This document shows positions 22,395 to 31,246 of a stretch of 55,994 nucleotides of DNA, piece after piece. Origin of the DNA: Nitrospira sp. UBA6493. Lineage in GTDB: Bacteria; Nitrospirota; Nitrospiria; Nitrospirales; Nitrospiraceae. The notes under the pieces are model-generated. The model was not told the origin of the DNA. It saw nothing but the letters and a program-made list of their open reading frames with translations, and made no database searches. Position 1 is the stretch's first letter; each line of letters opens with the position of its first letter. Location of the stretch: assembly GCA_002435325.1 (NCBI GenBank), contig DJMJ01000039.1, positions 50,496 through 106,489 on the forward strand, in the 5' to 3' direction. The position numbers were made by a program, and so were the translations under genes.

Positions 22395-23411
22395 CTATCG
22401 ACTCGTCGGCAAGAGCGTCAATTTTACCGTCCGGCTGAACCCCGACATCGTCCCAAACGTATCCTCGACAGCCGAGGCCTCATAGCCACAATGCACCATA
22501 CAATCCGCACACTTCTCATTGCGGCCCGTTCCATAGTTGTCCCACTCGGTCAGTTCCATCAACTCACGAAACGTTTTGGTATAGCCCTCCTGCAACAGAT
22601 AGCAGGGCTTTTGCCAGCCGAACACGTTATAGGTCGGATTTCCCCATGGCGTGCACTGATAGTCGCGATTCCCCATTAGGAAATCGAGGAACAGGGGCGA
22701 TTGATTGAACTGCCATCCGCGCTTGGGACTGCCAAGAATCTTCGAAAATAGTTCCCGCGTCCGCTCACGCTTCAAGAAATGCTGCTGATCCGGCGCCTTC
22801 TGATAGCTGTAGCCCGGCGAGATCATCATCCCCTCGACACCCAAGGCCATCATCTCGTCGAAAAACTTCCGCACCCGCTCAGGATTGGCATCGTCGAACA
22901 ACGTTGTGTTGGTCGTCACGCGATGGCCGCGCTTCAACGCCGCCTTGATCGCCTTGACCGCCACCTCATAGACCCCGTCGCGGCAAACCGCCAGATCATG
23001 TTCGTCGCGCAACCCGTCCATATGGACGCTGAACGTCAGAAACTCGGATGGGGTGTACTCATCGAGCTTGCGCTCCATCAGAATGGCATTCGTGCATAGA
23101 TAGACATAGCGCTTCTGCGCGACCAGCCCCTCGACGATCTTGGCCATCTGCGGATGAATCAGCGGCTCACCGCCTGGAATGCTGACGATCGGCGCCCCGC
23201 ACTCCTCCGCCGCCGCCCAGCACTGCTCAGGCGTCAAATGCTTGTCGAGGATATGATCGGGATATTGAATCTTCCCGCAACCGGCGCAGGCCAAGTTACA
23301 GCGAAACAGCGGCTCCAGCATCAGAACAAGCGGATAGCGCTTCACCCCTTTGAACTTCTGGGTGAGCACATACTTCGAGACTGTATACATCTGGGAAAGC
23401 GGTACGGCCAT
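22395..23411 (-). CDS. hpnH: Adenosyl-hopene transferase HpnH (radical SAM)
   Basis: A 338-residue radical SAM enzyme. The 4Fe-4S binding CNLACAGC motif begins near residue 38 and the SAM-binding GGEPL segment follows near 77-81. A further Cys-rich C-terminal part (KCADCMVHCGYEAS) matches the SPASM-like tail of this family. HpnH joins the 5'-deoxyadenosyl group of SAM to diploptene, the first step to C35 bacteriohopanepolyols. The start at 23411 has a GAAGGAG immediately upstream. The squalene-hopene cyclase and the nucleosidase HpnG that act before and after it are encoded 9-12 kb away at 32011-35033, so the pathway is split here into two transcription units. It lies next to tRNA-Cys. Confidence 0.93.
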   Translation of the reverse strand: MAVPLSQMYTVSKYVLTQKFKGVKRYPLVLMLEPLFRCNLACAGCGKIQYPDHILDKHLTPEQCWAAAEECGAPIVSIPGGEPLIHPQMAKIVEGLVAQKRYVYLCTNAILMERKLDEYTPSEFLTFSVHMDGLRDEHDLAVCRDGVYEVAVKAIKAALKRGHRVTTNTTLFDDANPERVRKFFDEMMALGVEGMMISPGYSYQKAPDQQHFLKRERTRELFSKILGSPKRGWQFNQSPLFLDFLMGNRDYQCTPWGNPTYNVFGWQKPCYLLQEGYTKTFRELMELTEWDNYGTGRNEKCADCMVHCGYEASAVEDTFGTMSGFSRTVKLTLLPTSR

Positions 23412-23586
23412 TCCCCTCTCCTTCCTATGAGATTGTATAGTGAACGGCTATGTCGCATAGCCGGATTGGGAAGCATCAGAGTTTTCTGCGGATTTTAACA
23501 TCTAGCCTAGACCCCGTCAATTTTCAATTACTTGAGAAGGTATGACGTTCGGCAGGGATCCCGACATAACCAGGCAGGGCTCTGTT

Positions 23587-23661
23587 TGGAGGCGCCGAGC
23601 GGGTTCGAACCGCTGCATCGCAGTTTTGCAGACTGCTCCCTTACCACTTGGGTACGGCGCC
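23587..23661 (-). tRNA. tRNA-Cys (anticodon GCA), CCA encoded
   Basis: The minus strand folds as a cloverleaf with acceptor GGCGCCG/CGGCGCC, a D-arm with AAGTGGTAAGG, anticodon stem GCAGT/ACTGC around CTGCAAA (anticodon GCA) and a T-loop GTTCGAACC. U is the discriminator base, usual for tRNA-Cys, and CCA is encoded at 23587-23589. Confidence 0.95.
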
Positions 23662-23674
23662 TCGCGAAGTTGGC

Positions 23675-23680
23675 ATTATA
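23675..23680 (-). promoter_or_regulatory. -10 element for tRNA-Cys
   Basis: An exact TATAAT is present on the minus strand, 14 bases before the tRNA 5' end, which places transcription start about seven bases upstream of the mature tRNA. A clear -35 element is not seen. Confidence 0.45.
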
Positions 23681-23721
23681 GTCTGGGCAATAGGCCAGAG
23701 GCTAGGGGCGAGTACGAAATC

Positions 23722-24909
23722 TTAACGTTTATTTGAGAGGACGGGAATTTCCTTCCCCAACGTCGACGGCTGATCGGACTGCGGCTCAAGCGGCTCCCAC
23801 CCCTCTTCGCTCGCATGGGCAATGGCTTCACCGCTCCCTTCCGCTTCTTTTTCCTTGGCCAGCTGTTCCACTTCCTGAATCAGCGTGTCCATCAATTCTT
23901 CCATCGGCACTTTCCTGACGAGTTTCCCCTTTTTAAAGAGAATCCCCTTTCCTTCGCCGCCGGCGATACCGATATCTGCTTCTTTCCCTTCGCCAATACC
24001 GTTTACGACGCAGCCCAGCACGGACACGTTGAGCGGCGTTTTGATATGGCCCAGCTTCTTTTCCAGCTCGTTCGCCATGCGGACCACGTCGATTTCCACC
24101 CGTCCACAGGTGGGACAGGCGATCACGTTGATGCCCCGATGGCGAAGTTCCAGCGACTTCAAAATCTCAAACCCGACCTTGACCTCTTCCACCGGATCAG
24201 CCGCGAGCGACACGCGCAGCGTGTCGCCGATGCCCTGCGAGAGCAGATAGCCGAGTCCGATAGACGATTTGACGGCTCCGGTCATTGCGGTGCCGGCTTC
24301 GGTAATCCCGATATGTAAGGGATAATCGGATTGATGGGCAAAGAGCCAATAGGCATCGATCGCATGGTGTACATCCGACGCCTTGAGCGACACCTTCATA
24401 TTGGTAAAGCCGACATCTTCGAGCGAATGAACCGCATTCAGCGCCGATTCAGCAAGGGCCTCGGGGGACGGCCAGCCGTACTTGTCAAGCAAATGGCGTT
24501 CGAGCGAGCCGCCGTTCACGCCTACACGCAACGGGATCCCCCGCTCATTGACAGCCTTGATGACTTCTTCGACCTTCCACCAGGCGCCAATGTTACCTGG
24601 ATTGATGCGCACGCAATCCACGATTTCCACCGACTGAAGCGCGAGCCGGTGATCGAAGTGGATATCGGCAATCAACGGCACTGTCATCGCCGCCTTGATC
24701 TTCGGCAACGCTTTCGCGGCCTCTTCGTCCGGCACGGCGACGCGAATAATTTCACACCCGGCGGTTTCCAGCTGGCGGATCTGCTCGATCGTGGCGGCCA
24801 CGTCGCGCGTGTCGGTCGAACACATCGATTGCACGGATACCGGCGCATCACCGCCGACCTTGACCGTTCCCACTGTAATCTGCCGGGTTTTTCTCCTGCT
24901 GATATGCAT
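23722..24909 (-). CDS. ispG: 4-hydroxy-3-methylbut-2-enyl diphosphate synthase (IspG)
   Basis: A 395-residue cytoplasmic 4Fe-4S enzyme that converts MEcPP to HMBPP in the MEP pathway. It has the N-terminal TIM-barrel with GGDAPVSVQSMCSTDT and the C-terminal cluster domain with ACPTCGRVEID (two Cys) and VLGCVVNGIGEGKEAD (third Cys and the conserved Glu ligand). Length is close to the short bacterial form, with a Glu/Ser-rich C-terminal extension of about 45 residues. dxs lies 40 bases upstream and ispH about 14 kb away on the same strand, so the window holds three MEP genes. The start at 24909 has only a weak TAGAG site. Confidence 0.95.
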   Translation of the reverse strand: MHISRRKTRQITVGTVKVGGDAPVSVQSMCSTDTRDVAATIEQIRQLETAGCEIIRVAVPDEEAAKALPKIKAAMTVPLIADIHFDHRLALQSVEIVDCVRINPGNIGAWWKVEEVIKAVNERGIPLRVGVNGGSLERHLLDKYGWPSPEALAESALNAVHSLEDVGFTNMKVSLKASDVHHAIDAYWLFAHQSDYPLHIGITEAGTAMTGAVKSSIGLGYLLSQGIGDTLRVSLAADPVEEVKVGFEILKSLELRHRGINVIACPTCGRVEIDVVRMANELEKKLGHIKTPLNVSVLGCVVNGIGEGKEADIGIAGGEGKGILFKKGKLVRKVPMEELMDTLIQEVEQLAKEKEAEGSGEAIAHASEEGWEPLEPQSDQPSTLGKEIPVLSNKR

Positions 24910-24949
24910 GCTCTATTTACGTCTCGCGTTGAAGGTTTTACGTGCTCTA

Positions 24950-26899
24950 TTAGCTGCCCTGTTCGTCGCCGTGTGGAAGATGATCGACCACAGACCCGAC
25001 GCTGAACCGGTCATGCTTCACAGCCGGCGCCTTCCCGATGAGCTCTTTCACGCATTGATAGATCCCCTCGGCCGTCAGGCCATACCGTTCACGCAGCAAA
25101 TCCTGCGGACCCTGCTCGATATACCAATCCGGCAAGCCCAGCACCTTTGTCGTCACATCCGTAATGCCGGCATCGGACAACGATTCCAAAACCGCCGAAC
25201 CGAACCCGCCCATCTTACAGCCTTCTTCCACCGTCACCACATACCGAACCCGCTTGGCCACGTCGGCAATCAACTCATGATCGAGCGGCTTCACAAAGCG
25301 GGCATTGACCACCGCAGTTGACACACCTTCCTTCTCCAGCCGCTCAGCTGCCTGCATCGCTTGCCACACTGACACTCCGATCGCGATGATCGCTACCTCA
25401 GACCCGTCCTTCAACAGCTCGCCCTTCCCGACCGGAAGCGCCGTCGGCGCCGCATCCATCGACACTCCAAGAGTAATGCCGCGCGGGTAGCGAAGTGACA
25501 CCGGCCCCTCATGCTGCAAACACGTCTTCATCATGTGCTGCAACTCATTTTCATCCTTCGGGGCCATCACCGTCATGTTCGGCGCATGACGGAGAAAGGC
25601 ATAGTCAAACGCGCCATGGTGCGTCGTGCCGTCTTCCGCCACCAACCCGCCGCGATCGATGCAGAACACCACCGGCAAATTCTGCGTCGCGACATCGTGC
25701 ACCACCTGGTCGTAGGCTCGTTGCAGGAACGTCGAATACATGGCAACGACGGGCTTCAAGCCTTGCGTGGCAAGCCCCGCGGCGAAGGTCACCGCATGCT
25801 GTTCGGCAATCCCTACGTCATAAATGCGATCAGGAAATTCTTTCTCGAACGCCGTGAGGCCAGTCCCTTCACACATGGCGGCCGTAATCGCCACCACCCG
25901 CTTGTCTTCGCGGGCCAGCTTCGTCAGCGACTCCATCGCAATCTGCGTGTAGGACGGGCGAACCGCTTTCTTCGCCGGCACGCCGGTTTCACGCACGAAA
26001 GGCGGGCAGGCATGGAACCACACCGGGTTCTTCATGGCCGGCTCATAGCCCAGGCCTTTTCTCGTAATGACATGGAGGAGCACCGGCCCCTTCATCTTGA
26101 GTACGTTCTCCAGCGTGGGAAGCAGATGCTCGAAGTTATGACCATCGATAGGACCGCTATATTGGAAGCCCAGTTCTTCAAAGAGCAATCCGGGAAGAAT
26201 TGCGCCCTTGGCAAGCTCCTCCGCGCGCCGCGCCAGCTTCTGCATGTCCGGTCCGATATGCGGAATCTTCCCGAGCAACTGGCCCGTTTCTTCACGCACC
26301 TTTCCGTAAAACTCGCCTGTGATAGTCCGGCTCAGATAGGCTGAAATCGCCCCGACATTTTTGGAGATCGACATTTGATTGTCATTCAGAATCACCAGAA
26401 AGTCTTTCCCGAGGCCGCCTGCGTGGTGCAGGCCTTCGAGCGTCATCCCAGCGGTCATCGCGCCATCGCCGACGACACAGACCACTTTATGTTTCTGCCC
26501 CAACTGCTCACGGGCGGCCACCATGCCGAAGGCCGCCGACACACCTGTGCCGGCATGCCCGGCATTGAATGTATCGTATTCACTCTCTTCCCGTTTCGTG
26601 AAGCCGCTGAGCCCGCCGTATTGGCGCAGGGTATGGAATTGCTCCCGACGAGCGGTCAACAATTTGTGCGTATAGGCCTGGTTGCTGGTATCCCACACAA
26701 TCTTGTCGGTTGGCGTCTTCAGGAGATAGTGCAGCGCCACCGTCAGCTCGACGACGCCAAGATTCGACGCCAAGTGCCCGCCGACACTCGCCACCGTTGA
26801 GATAATTTGCTCGCGAATTTCTTCGCACAAAGCCGGGAACTGGCTTGGCGATAACCGCTTGAGATCGGCAGGGGTTTGGATCGTTTTTAAGATCGACAT
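24950..26899 (-). CDS. dxs: 1-deoxy-D-xylulose-5-phosphate synthase (Dxs)
   Basis: A 649-residue thiamine-diphosphate enzyme that condenses pyruvate with glyceraldehyde 3-phosphate, the first step of the MEP pathway. Marks in order: the HLASNLGVVELTVALH opening, the TPP-binding GDGAMTAGMTLEGLHHAG near 150, NDNQMSISKNVGA, the transketolase segment DRGGLVAEDGTTHHGAFD and the C-terminal transketolase domain with VEEGCKMGGFGSAVLE. The length matches the family. GGGAG lies just upstream of the ATG at 26899. It is the first gene of a likely dxs-ispG unit. Its C-terminal ten residues extend beyond the usual end. Confidence 0.96.
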   Translation of the reverse strand: MSILKTIQTPADLKRLSPSQFPALCEEIREQIISTVASVGGHLASNLGVVELTVALHYLLKTPTDKIVWDTSNQAYTHKLLTARREQFHTLRQYGGLSGFTKREESEYDTFNAGHAGTGVSAAFGMVAAREQLGQKHKVVCVVGDGAMTAGMTLEGLHHAGGLGKDFLVILNDNQMSISKNVGAISAYLSRTITGEFYGKVREETGQLLGKIPHIGPDMQKLARRAEELAKGAILPGLLFEELGFQYSGPIDGHNFEHLLPTLENVLKMKGPVLLHVITRKGLGYEPAMKNPVWFHACPPFVRETGVPAKKAVRPSYTQIAMESLTKLAREDKRVVAITAAMCEGTGLTAFEKEFPDRIYDVGIAEQHAVTFAAGLATQGLKPVVAMYSTFLQRAYDQVVHDVATQNLPVVFCIDRGGLVAEDGTTHHGAFDYAFLRHAPNMTVMAPKDENELQHMMKTCLQHEGPVSLRYPRGITLGVSMDAAPTALPVGKGELLKDGSEVAIIAIGVSVWQAMQAAERLEKEGVSTAVVNARFVKPLDHELIADVAKRVRYVVTVEEGCKMGGFGSAVLESLSDAGITDVTTKVLGLPDWYIEQGPQDLLRERYGLTAEGIYQCVKELIGKAPAVKHDRFSVGSVVDHLPHGDEQGS

Positions 26900-27089
26900 A
26901 GGTACGTCTCCCTATTTTGTCACTTCACAAACTGAATGATTTCAATGGAGCTCTACCTAGAGAAGGACGGTAGTTTGATTACGTAGATGGACCACCATAA
27001 CACTTTAAGTCTCACACACAGATCCTTTGATGTCAAGCATTTCGAACCCGCTCTCTTGTTTCTGCCCCCTCAACGACAGGTGTACTGTT

Positions 27090-28100
27090 TTAAGATCCAA
27101 ACTGATAAGTCACTAATGTCGAAAGCGTAAAGTCAGCCGCACTGCCGACAATAAAATCAAGGTTCTCCACTCCATAGACCTGCCACAAGAGGTGGGGCTT
27201 GAGCCGATAGCTAAACCCCAGAACGGCTTCGGTGACACCTTTATCGAACACGCTGGTCCCTGTGCCGTGAAGCGGCGACGAATAATAGTCAAAATGCGCC
27301 GTCAGCGAGAAGTCTTTGGACCACAAATATTCGACGGCCATCAGGGCCGACACAACGGGCTGTAACGAATACCCCGCGATTCTCCCCGTCGGCAACACTC
27401 CATTCACATTGCCATATAGAACCCACTGGTCGGCAATGTGTTTCTCGATTGCCAGCCCCACACCATAGTCGGGACTTCCGCTCCCCAGAAAATGCGGTTC
27501 ATCGCCGGTCGGAATCTTGACCGCTGCCCGTAAAGAAATCGCGGGGGACGCCTCGGTTTCAGAAAGCAATTGAAACTTTCCCATCACTGAGGCGTCACCC
27601 AAGCCCACCACTCCCTCTTTCCCGCTCATCACCGTTCGGCCACCGGACCTCACGTTGAATACATATCCCGCATCCTTCAGTGCGCGCCGATCCGGTGCGA
27701 GGCCGGTTGTTCCCCGTTCGACAGCTTGAATCATGCCGTCCATAATCCCGCGATAGCGAAACAACATAGGAACTTCTATTGCCAGCTCCAGGCGTTCAGT
27801 AGCCCCGTAGCGAAGGAACACTCCGGAACGGAGGCTTTCAAACTTCATCGCGACCGAGGCCTGCGGCGTCGTATCGGAAAAAACGTTGGCGGTATTGGCC
27901 AGCTCGATCCGAAGGTCCAGCGCGCCCGGTTTGAGCACCGCTGCACGGTCACCAGGCAGCCCGAGCACCAATTGATGAATGGGTTGGAAGTTGCGGACCG
28001 GGAATGGCCCAAAACCCTCAGCGAAAACCGACTGCGGGATCACTCCATTGCAGAACACCAGACCGAGGACGACCGCCCAGCAGGCGCCGCGCCATGCCAT
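27090..28100 (-). CDS. DUF3187-family outer membrane barrel protein
   Basis: A 336-residue exported protein: a signal peptide of about 25 residues, then FGPFPVRNFQPIHQLVLGLP, which is the opening of the DUF3187 family. The rest consists of alternating strands ending in a terminal Phe-Gly-Ser, as in outer-membrane barrels. The start at 28100 is chosen over a GTG at 28109 because GAGGTGG lies upstream. It is the last gene of the shc-hpnG-mla-Omp85 operon, 24 bases after the Omp85 barrel. Function of DUF3187 is unknown; context suggests lipid-linked outer-membrane work. Confidence 0.78.
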   Translation of the reverse strand: MAWRGACWAVVLGLVFCNGVIPQSVFAEGFGPFPVRNFQPIHQLVLGLPGDRAAVLKPGALDLRIELANTANVFSDTTPQASVAMKFESLRSGVFLRYGATERLELAIEVPMLFRYRGIMDGMIQAVERGTTGLAPDRRALKDAGYVFNVRSGGRTVMSGKEGVVGLGDASVMGKFQLLSETEASPAISLRAAVKIPTGDEPHFLGSGSPDYGVGLAIEKHIADQWVLYGNVNGVLPTGRIAGYSLQPVVSALMAVEYLWSKDFSLTAHFDYYSSPLHGTGTSVFDKGVTEAVLGFSYRLKPHLLWQVYGVENLDFIVGSAADFTLSTLVTYQFGS

Positions 28101-28124
28101 CAGCACCACCTCACGCTTTTTCCG

Positions 28125-29327
28125 TCAATAGGGGAAATCGAGCCCGGCGAAAATCGCGCCGCCCTCCCGACTAAATCCATAATCGAGACGCCCCACCACA
28201 TTCGGGCGAACGATCCCCCTAAGCCCAACACCCGGTGTTACCCGGTAGTCTTTAAAACTCACGTCTTTAAAATCTCCCAATACTTGCCCCGTATCGACAA
28301 ACGGGGCCAATTCAAAATCGGCCATCACGCCGGCCAATCGTGTCCTGGCAATATGAATCCGCTCTTCGACACTGAAGGCCACCAAATGCTTATCGATAAA
28401 ACGGTCCACACCAAATCCCCGCAAACTGTTCTGGCCGCCCAGCGAACTCTGCTCAAAAAACGGCACCTGAGTGCCGATGGTGGCCTGCAAATCAGCCCGC
28501 ACCACCAAAATCGCGCGTTTGGATTCACTAGGAAAGAGCTGCTTCACCTCCAACTCATAGCGCGAATAAATGGGATGATCGCCGTTCCGGATATTCTGAT
28601 TCAACTCCGCATAGGCCGAGACGGCCATGCCATCTGTCGGCGTCACCAGATTATTGCGCGTGTCATAGTAGAAGGTCGCTCGATGCCCGACGATCATGGA
28701 CTCCCCCCTAACGCCGTCTATCTCCCCGAACCGCTCGACCGTAAAAGGCAGATTGGTCGCCCCGCGCTGCAGTTGCACATCACGGAACCGCTGCGCCACC
28801 GCAATCTGCGTGACTTCATTAATATAGACCCCGAACCGCCAATTAGCGCGGAACTCTCGCGCCGTGTAGTTACTTTCATTGCCTTCAAGAGAATCCTGTC
28901 CCATACCAAAGAAACGCGACGTCGCGTTCTTAAAAAACGATCCGCCGAATTGAAGGAAGTATCGTCCATTGCTGAACGCGGGATCAGAGTAGGAAAATAC
29001 CAGCTTGCGCTCAATCTTCTCCGTAAACGATCCGATAAACCGCGTCTCACGCCCGCCGGGCTCGTACCGAAAGATATTAAAGACGCCCCGCGTCCCGACA
29101 ATCGAATTCCGAATGAGCATCGGCGCCATCAAATACTTCAACTCGCCATCCGGATCCGTCACCAGAATCGGCACAATCAGCCCTGCATCATTTCCATCAT
29201 TGCGTGTGGTGGACACGGAAGGAACTGGGAACACTTGCATTTCAGCGTGCGCGGAAACAAGGGACAACAATTCGCCCCCTGCACAGAGACCGACAATACA
29301 AATGACGACGAAACGCAGGGCCGACAT
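28125..29327 (-). CDS. POTRA-less Omp85/BamA-type outer membrane barrel
   Basis: A 400-residue protein: signal peptide (ends near VSAHA), then directly the barrel. No POTRA repeats precede it. Barrel strands of the surface-antigen D15 type are visible, including the late SLGGQNSLRGFGVDRFIDKH segment, which holds the VRGF/LRGF lid-loop motif of the family, and the closing FSREGGAIFAGLDFPY with terminal aromatic. Full-length BamA or TamA would carry 200-400 residues of POTRA domains. It is preceded by mlaC (20-base gap) and followed by the DUF3187 gene. A lipid- or protein-handling role in the outer membrane, linked with the Mla-type transporter, is inferred from order. Confidence 0.85.
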   Translation of the reverse strand: MSALRFVVICIVGLCAGGELLSLVSAHAEMQVFPVPSVSTTRNDGNDAGLIVPILVTDPDGELKYLMAPMLIRNSIVGTRGVFNIFRYEPGGRETRFIGSFTEKIERKLVFSYSDPAFSNGRYFLQFGGSFFKNATSRFFGMGQDSLEGNESNYTAREFRANWRFGVYINEVTQIAVAQRFRDVQLQRGATNLPFTVERFGEIDGVRGESMIVGHRATFYYDTRNNLVTPTDGMAVSAYAELNQNIRNGDHPIYSRYELEVKQLFPSESKRAILVVRADLQATIGTQVPFFEQSSLGGQNSLRGFGVDRFIDKHLVAFSVEERIHIARTRLAGVMADFELAPFVDTGQVLGDFKDVSFKDYRVTPGVGLRGIVRPNVVGRLDYGFSREGGAIFAGLDFPY

Positions 29328-29347
29328 GAAGGTTCTGCCTGGAGGGC

Positions 29348-29983
29348 TTACGGAGCTTTCAACTTTTCGGATTTCTTGCGGAGCTGCTCAACGAGGTCCT
29401 GATAGGACGACCCGCGGATAATCTTTGTAAACTGCCCACGATAGTTGCTCACTAAGCTGACCCCGTCAACCACCACATCATACACCCGCCACTCGACACC
29501 CCGATTCACCAAGCGATAATCGAGCGGGATTTCCGTCTTGCCGGACAAAATTTTCGTGCGGACTTCCGCATATTCTTTTTCCGTTCGTTCATTCAGATAT
29601 TGCACCCCTTCGCCGGAATAGGTCTCCACCTTTTCCGCATACGAATTCGTGAGCAGCGTTCGGAACAGCCCGACAAACTCCTGTTTTTCTTGATCCGATA
29701 GCGTATTCCACGGAGCCCCCAGAGCCCGGCGCGACATTTCCTGATAGTCGAACCGGTCGGCCACGACCTTCTCCAGTTGCGCGCGGCGCTCATCCGCCTT
29801 TGCCGGCTGCTTCAACTCTTTGTCGCGAATAATCCGGAGCACCTCGTCGATCGTCCCCTTCATCGAGTCCGTCGGCGGACCGGCATACACTACAGCGAGG
29901 CTCACCCCAAGCCAGAACAGCAAAACACCGGTCAGCGTCACTACGGCTTTCCTGCCCGACCGACCCACTCGTCCGCTCATCAT
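29348..29983 (-). CDS. mlaC: MlaC-family periplasmic lipid-binding protein
   Basis: A protein of about 211 residues with an N-terminal signal (LTGVLLFWLGVSLAVVYAGPP) and the MlaC/Ttg2D fold: TIDEVLRIIRD, DRFDYQEMSRRALGAPWNTLS, then FVGLFRTLLTNSYAEKVETY and the late VVVDGVSLVSNYRGQF. It ferries phospholipid between the inner-membrane MlaFED complex and the outer membrane in E. coli. The start at 29983 is preferred because GAGGAGG lies five bases upstream; longer frames would overlap mlaD. Here it lies in an operon with shc and hpnG, so its cargo could be hopanoid as well as phospholipid. That is inference. Confidence 0.88.
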   Translation of the reverse strand: MMSGRVGRSGRKAVVTLTGVLLFWLGVSLAVVYAGPPTDSMKGTIDEVLRIIRDKELKQPAKADERRAQLEKVVADRFDYQEMSRRALGAPWNTLSDQEKQEFVGLFRTLLTNSYAEKVETYSGEGVQYLNERTEKEYAEVRTKILSGKTEIPLDYRLVNRGVEWRVYDVVVDGVSLVSNYRGQFTKIIRGSSYQDLVEQLRKKSEKLKAP

Positions 29984-30041
29984 CCGATCCTCCTCGATCA
30001 TGTGGCCTCTCATGAGACACCCCAAGATGGCGCTATCAACA

Positions 30042-30485
30042 TCAGTTGACCTTCCCATGGACGTACTGGCTGACCAATTCTTCCAGGTCAAGACCGGACT
30101 CGGTATCTCGAATCACCTCGCCGGGCTTCAGAGGATCGCCCCCGCCGCCGGGCGAAAGCGAGAGAAACTTTTCGCCGATAATCCCTCGCGTCTTGATCGA
30201 GGCAATAGTGTCCGTATACAGCTTCACGCCGTTCTCTATGGCCAGCGTCACCACAGCGCGATCTTCCTTCAGCGTAATGCCCCGAACCCGACCGACTTCG
30301 ACCCCCGCAATCTCAATTGTCGCCCCGGACTTCAGGCCTGACGCCGAATTGAATTGCGCCGCCACTTCGTACAAATCCCCGCCGATAATCTCAAGTTTGC
30401 CGAGCTTAATCGAGAGATAGCCCAGGCACAAGATCCCCGCAAGGACAAATGCCCCAACCGCCAGTTCCAATTTTGTATTTTCCAT
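30042..30485 (-). CDS. mlaD: MlaD-family MCE-domain protein
   Basis: A 147-residue protein with one N-terminal membrane anchor (about residues 8-25) and a single MCE domain: the YEVAAQFNSASGLKSGATIEI core, then VRGITLKEDRAVVTL and TIASIKTRGIIGEKFLSLSPGG. E. coli MlaD has 183 residues; this one has a shorter C-terminal tail. Hexameric MCE rings bind lipid at the inner-membrane transporter. It follows mlaF by 12 bases with a good AAAGGAG site. It belongs to the shc-hpnG-mlaEFDC operon. Confidence 0.9.
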   Translation of the reverse strand: MENTKLELAVGAFVLAGILCLGYLSIKLGKLEIIGGDLYEVAAQFNSASGLKSGATIEIAGVEVGRVRGITLKEDRAVVTLAIENGVKLYTDTIASIKTRGIIGEKFLSLSPGGGGDPLKPGEVIRDTESGLDLEELVSQYVHGKVN

Positions 30486-30497
30486 TGCCAGACTCCT

Positions 30498-31244
30498 TTA
30501 CAGACCTGACACAGCGGCCGGCCCTCCGACAGAGATAAACTCCTTGATCTCCGGATCGGTCGTCCGCTGAAACTCCGCGGCGGGCAACATCGCGACAATT
30601 CGCCCCCGCTTTAACATCGCGACATAATCTGAAATCCCGAAAATCTCAGGGATCTCATGACTGACCATCACCGCCGTAAATCCAAAGGTCCGTTGCGTGC
30701 TGGTGATGAGCTCATGGATGGACTTGGCCATGAGCGGATCTAAACCGGTCGTCGGTTCATCGAACAGCACGATCTCCGGCCGCATCACGAGCGCGCGAGC
30801 CAGGCCGGCGCGCTTCCGCATGCCGCCGCTGAGTTCGGCGGGAAACTTATGCCCCATTCCAGCCAGGCCCACTTGCTCCAGCATGCCATTCACCCGCGTC
30901 GCGATTTCGGGGCCTTTCATTTTCAGCTTTTCCTTTAACGGAAAGGCCACATTGTCGAACACCGTCATCGAGTCGAAGAGCGCCGCGCCCTGAAACAACA
31001 TCGCAAACCGCTTTCGCACTTCGTTGAGCGGCTGGCCATGGAGGCGGGAAATATCGACATCGCCCACCCAGACCTGCCCCTCATCCGGCTGCAACAGGCC
31101 GATCATATGCTTCAGCAGCACGCTCTTGCCTTCACCGCTTGGACCAATAATTGTCGTCAGCTTCCCCGGAGGAATCGTCAAATCAACGCCCTGCAACACC
31201 GGCTGACCGCCCAACCGCTTTTTAACCCCCACCAGTCTCAACAT
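30498..31244 (-). CDS. mlaF: MlaF-type ABC transporter ATPase
   Basis: A 248-residue ABC ATPase. Walker A GPSGEGKSV is near residues 35-43, the ABC signature is the LSGGMRKRAGLARA segment, and Walker B is IVLFDEPTTGLDPL, followed by the switch His in MVSHEIPE. Unlike most ABC ATPases it has the MRKR variation after the signature that is typical of MCE/Mla ATPases. It supplies energy to the MlaE-MlaD lipid transporter. The gap to mlaE is two bases and to mlaD 12 bases. Confidence 0.92.
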   Translation of the reverse strand: MLRLVGVKKRLGGQPVLQGVDLTIPPGKLTTIIGPSGEGKSVLLKHMIGLLQPDEGQVWVGDVDISRLHGQPLNEVRKRFAMLFQGAALFDSMTVFDNVAFPLKEKLKMKGPEIATRVNGMLEQVGLAGMGHKFPAELSGGMRKRAGLARALVMRPEIVLFDEPTTGLDPLMAKSIHELITSTQRTFGFTAVMVSHEIPEIFGISDYVAMLKRGRIVAMLPAAEFQRTTDPEIKEFISVGGPAAVSGL

Positions 31245-31246
31245 GA

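Noticed and set aside
27726..29402. A 558-codon open frame on the plus strand across the DUF3187 and Omp85 genes
   Set aside because: It is antisense to two well-supported genes, has no protein character (His/Arg/Pro/Gln-rich, no domain) and no ribosome binding site. GC-rich codon use leaves such antisense frames open by chance.
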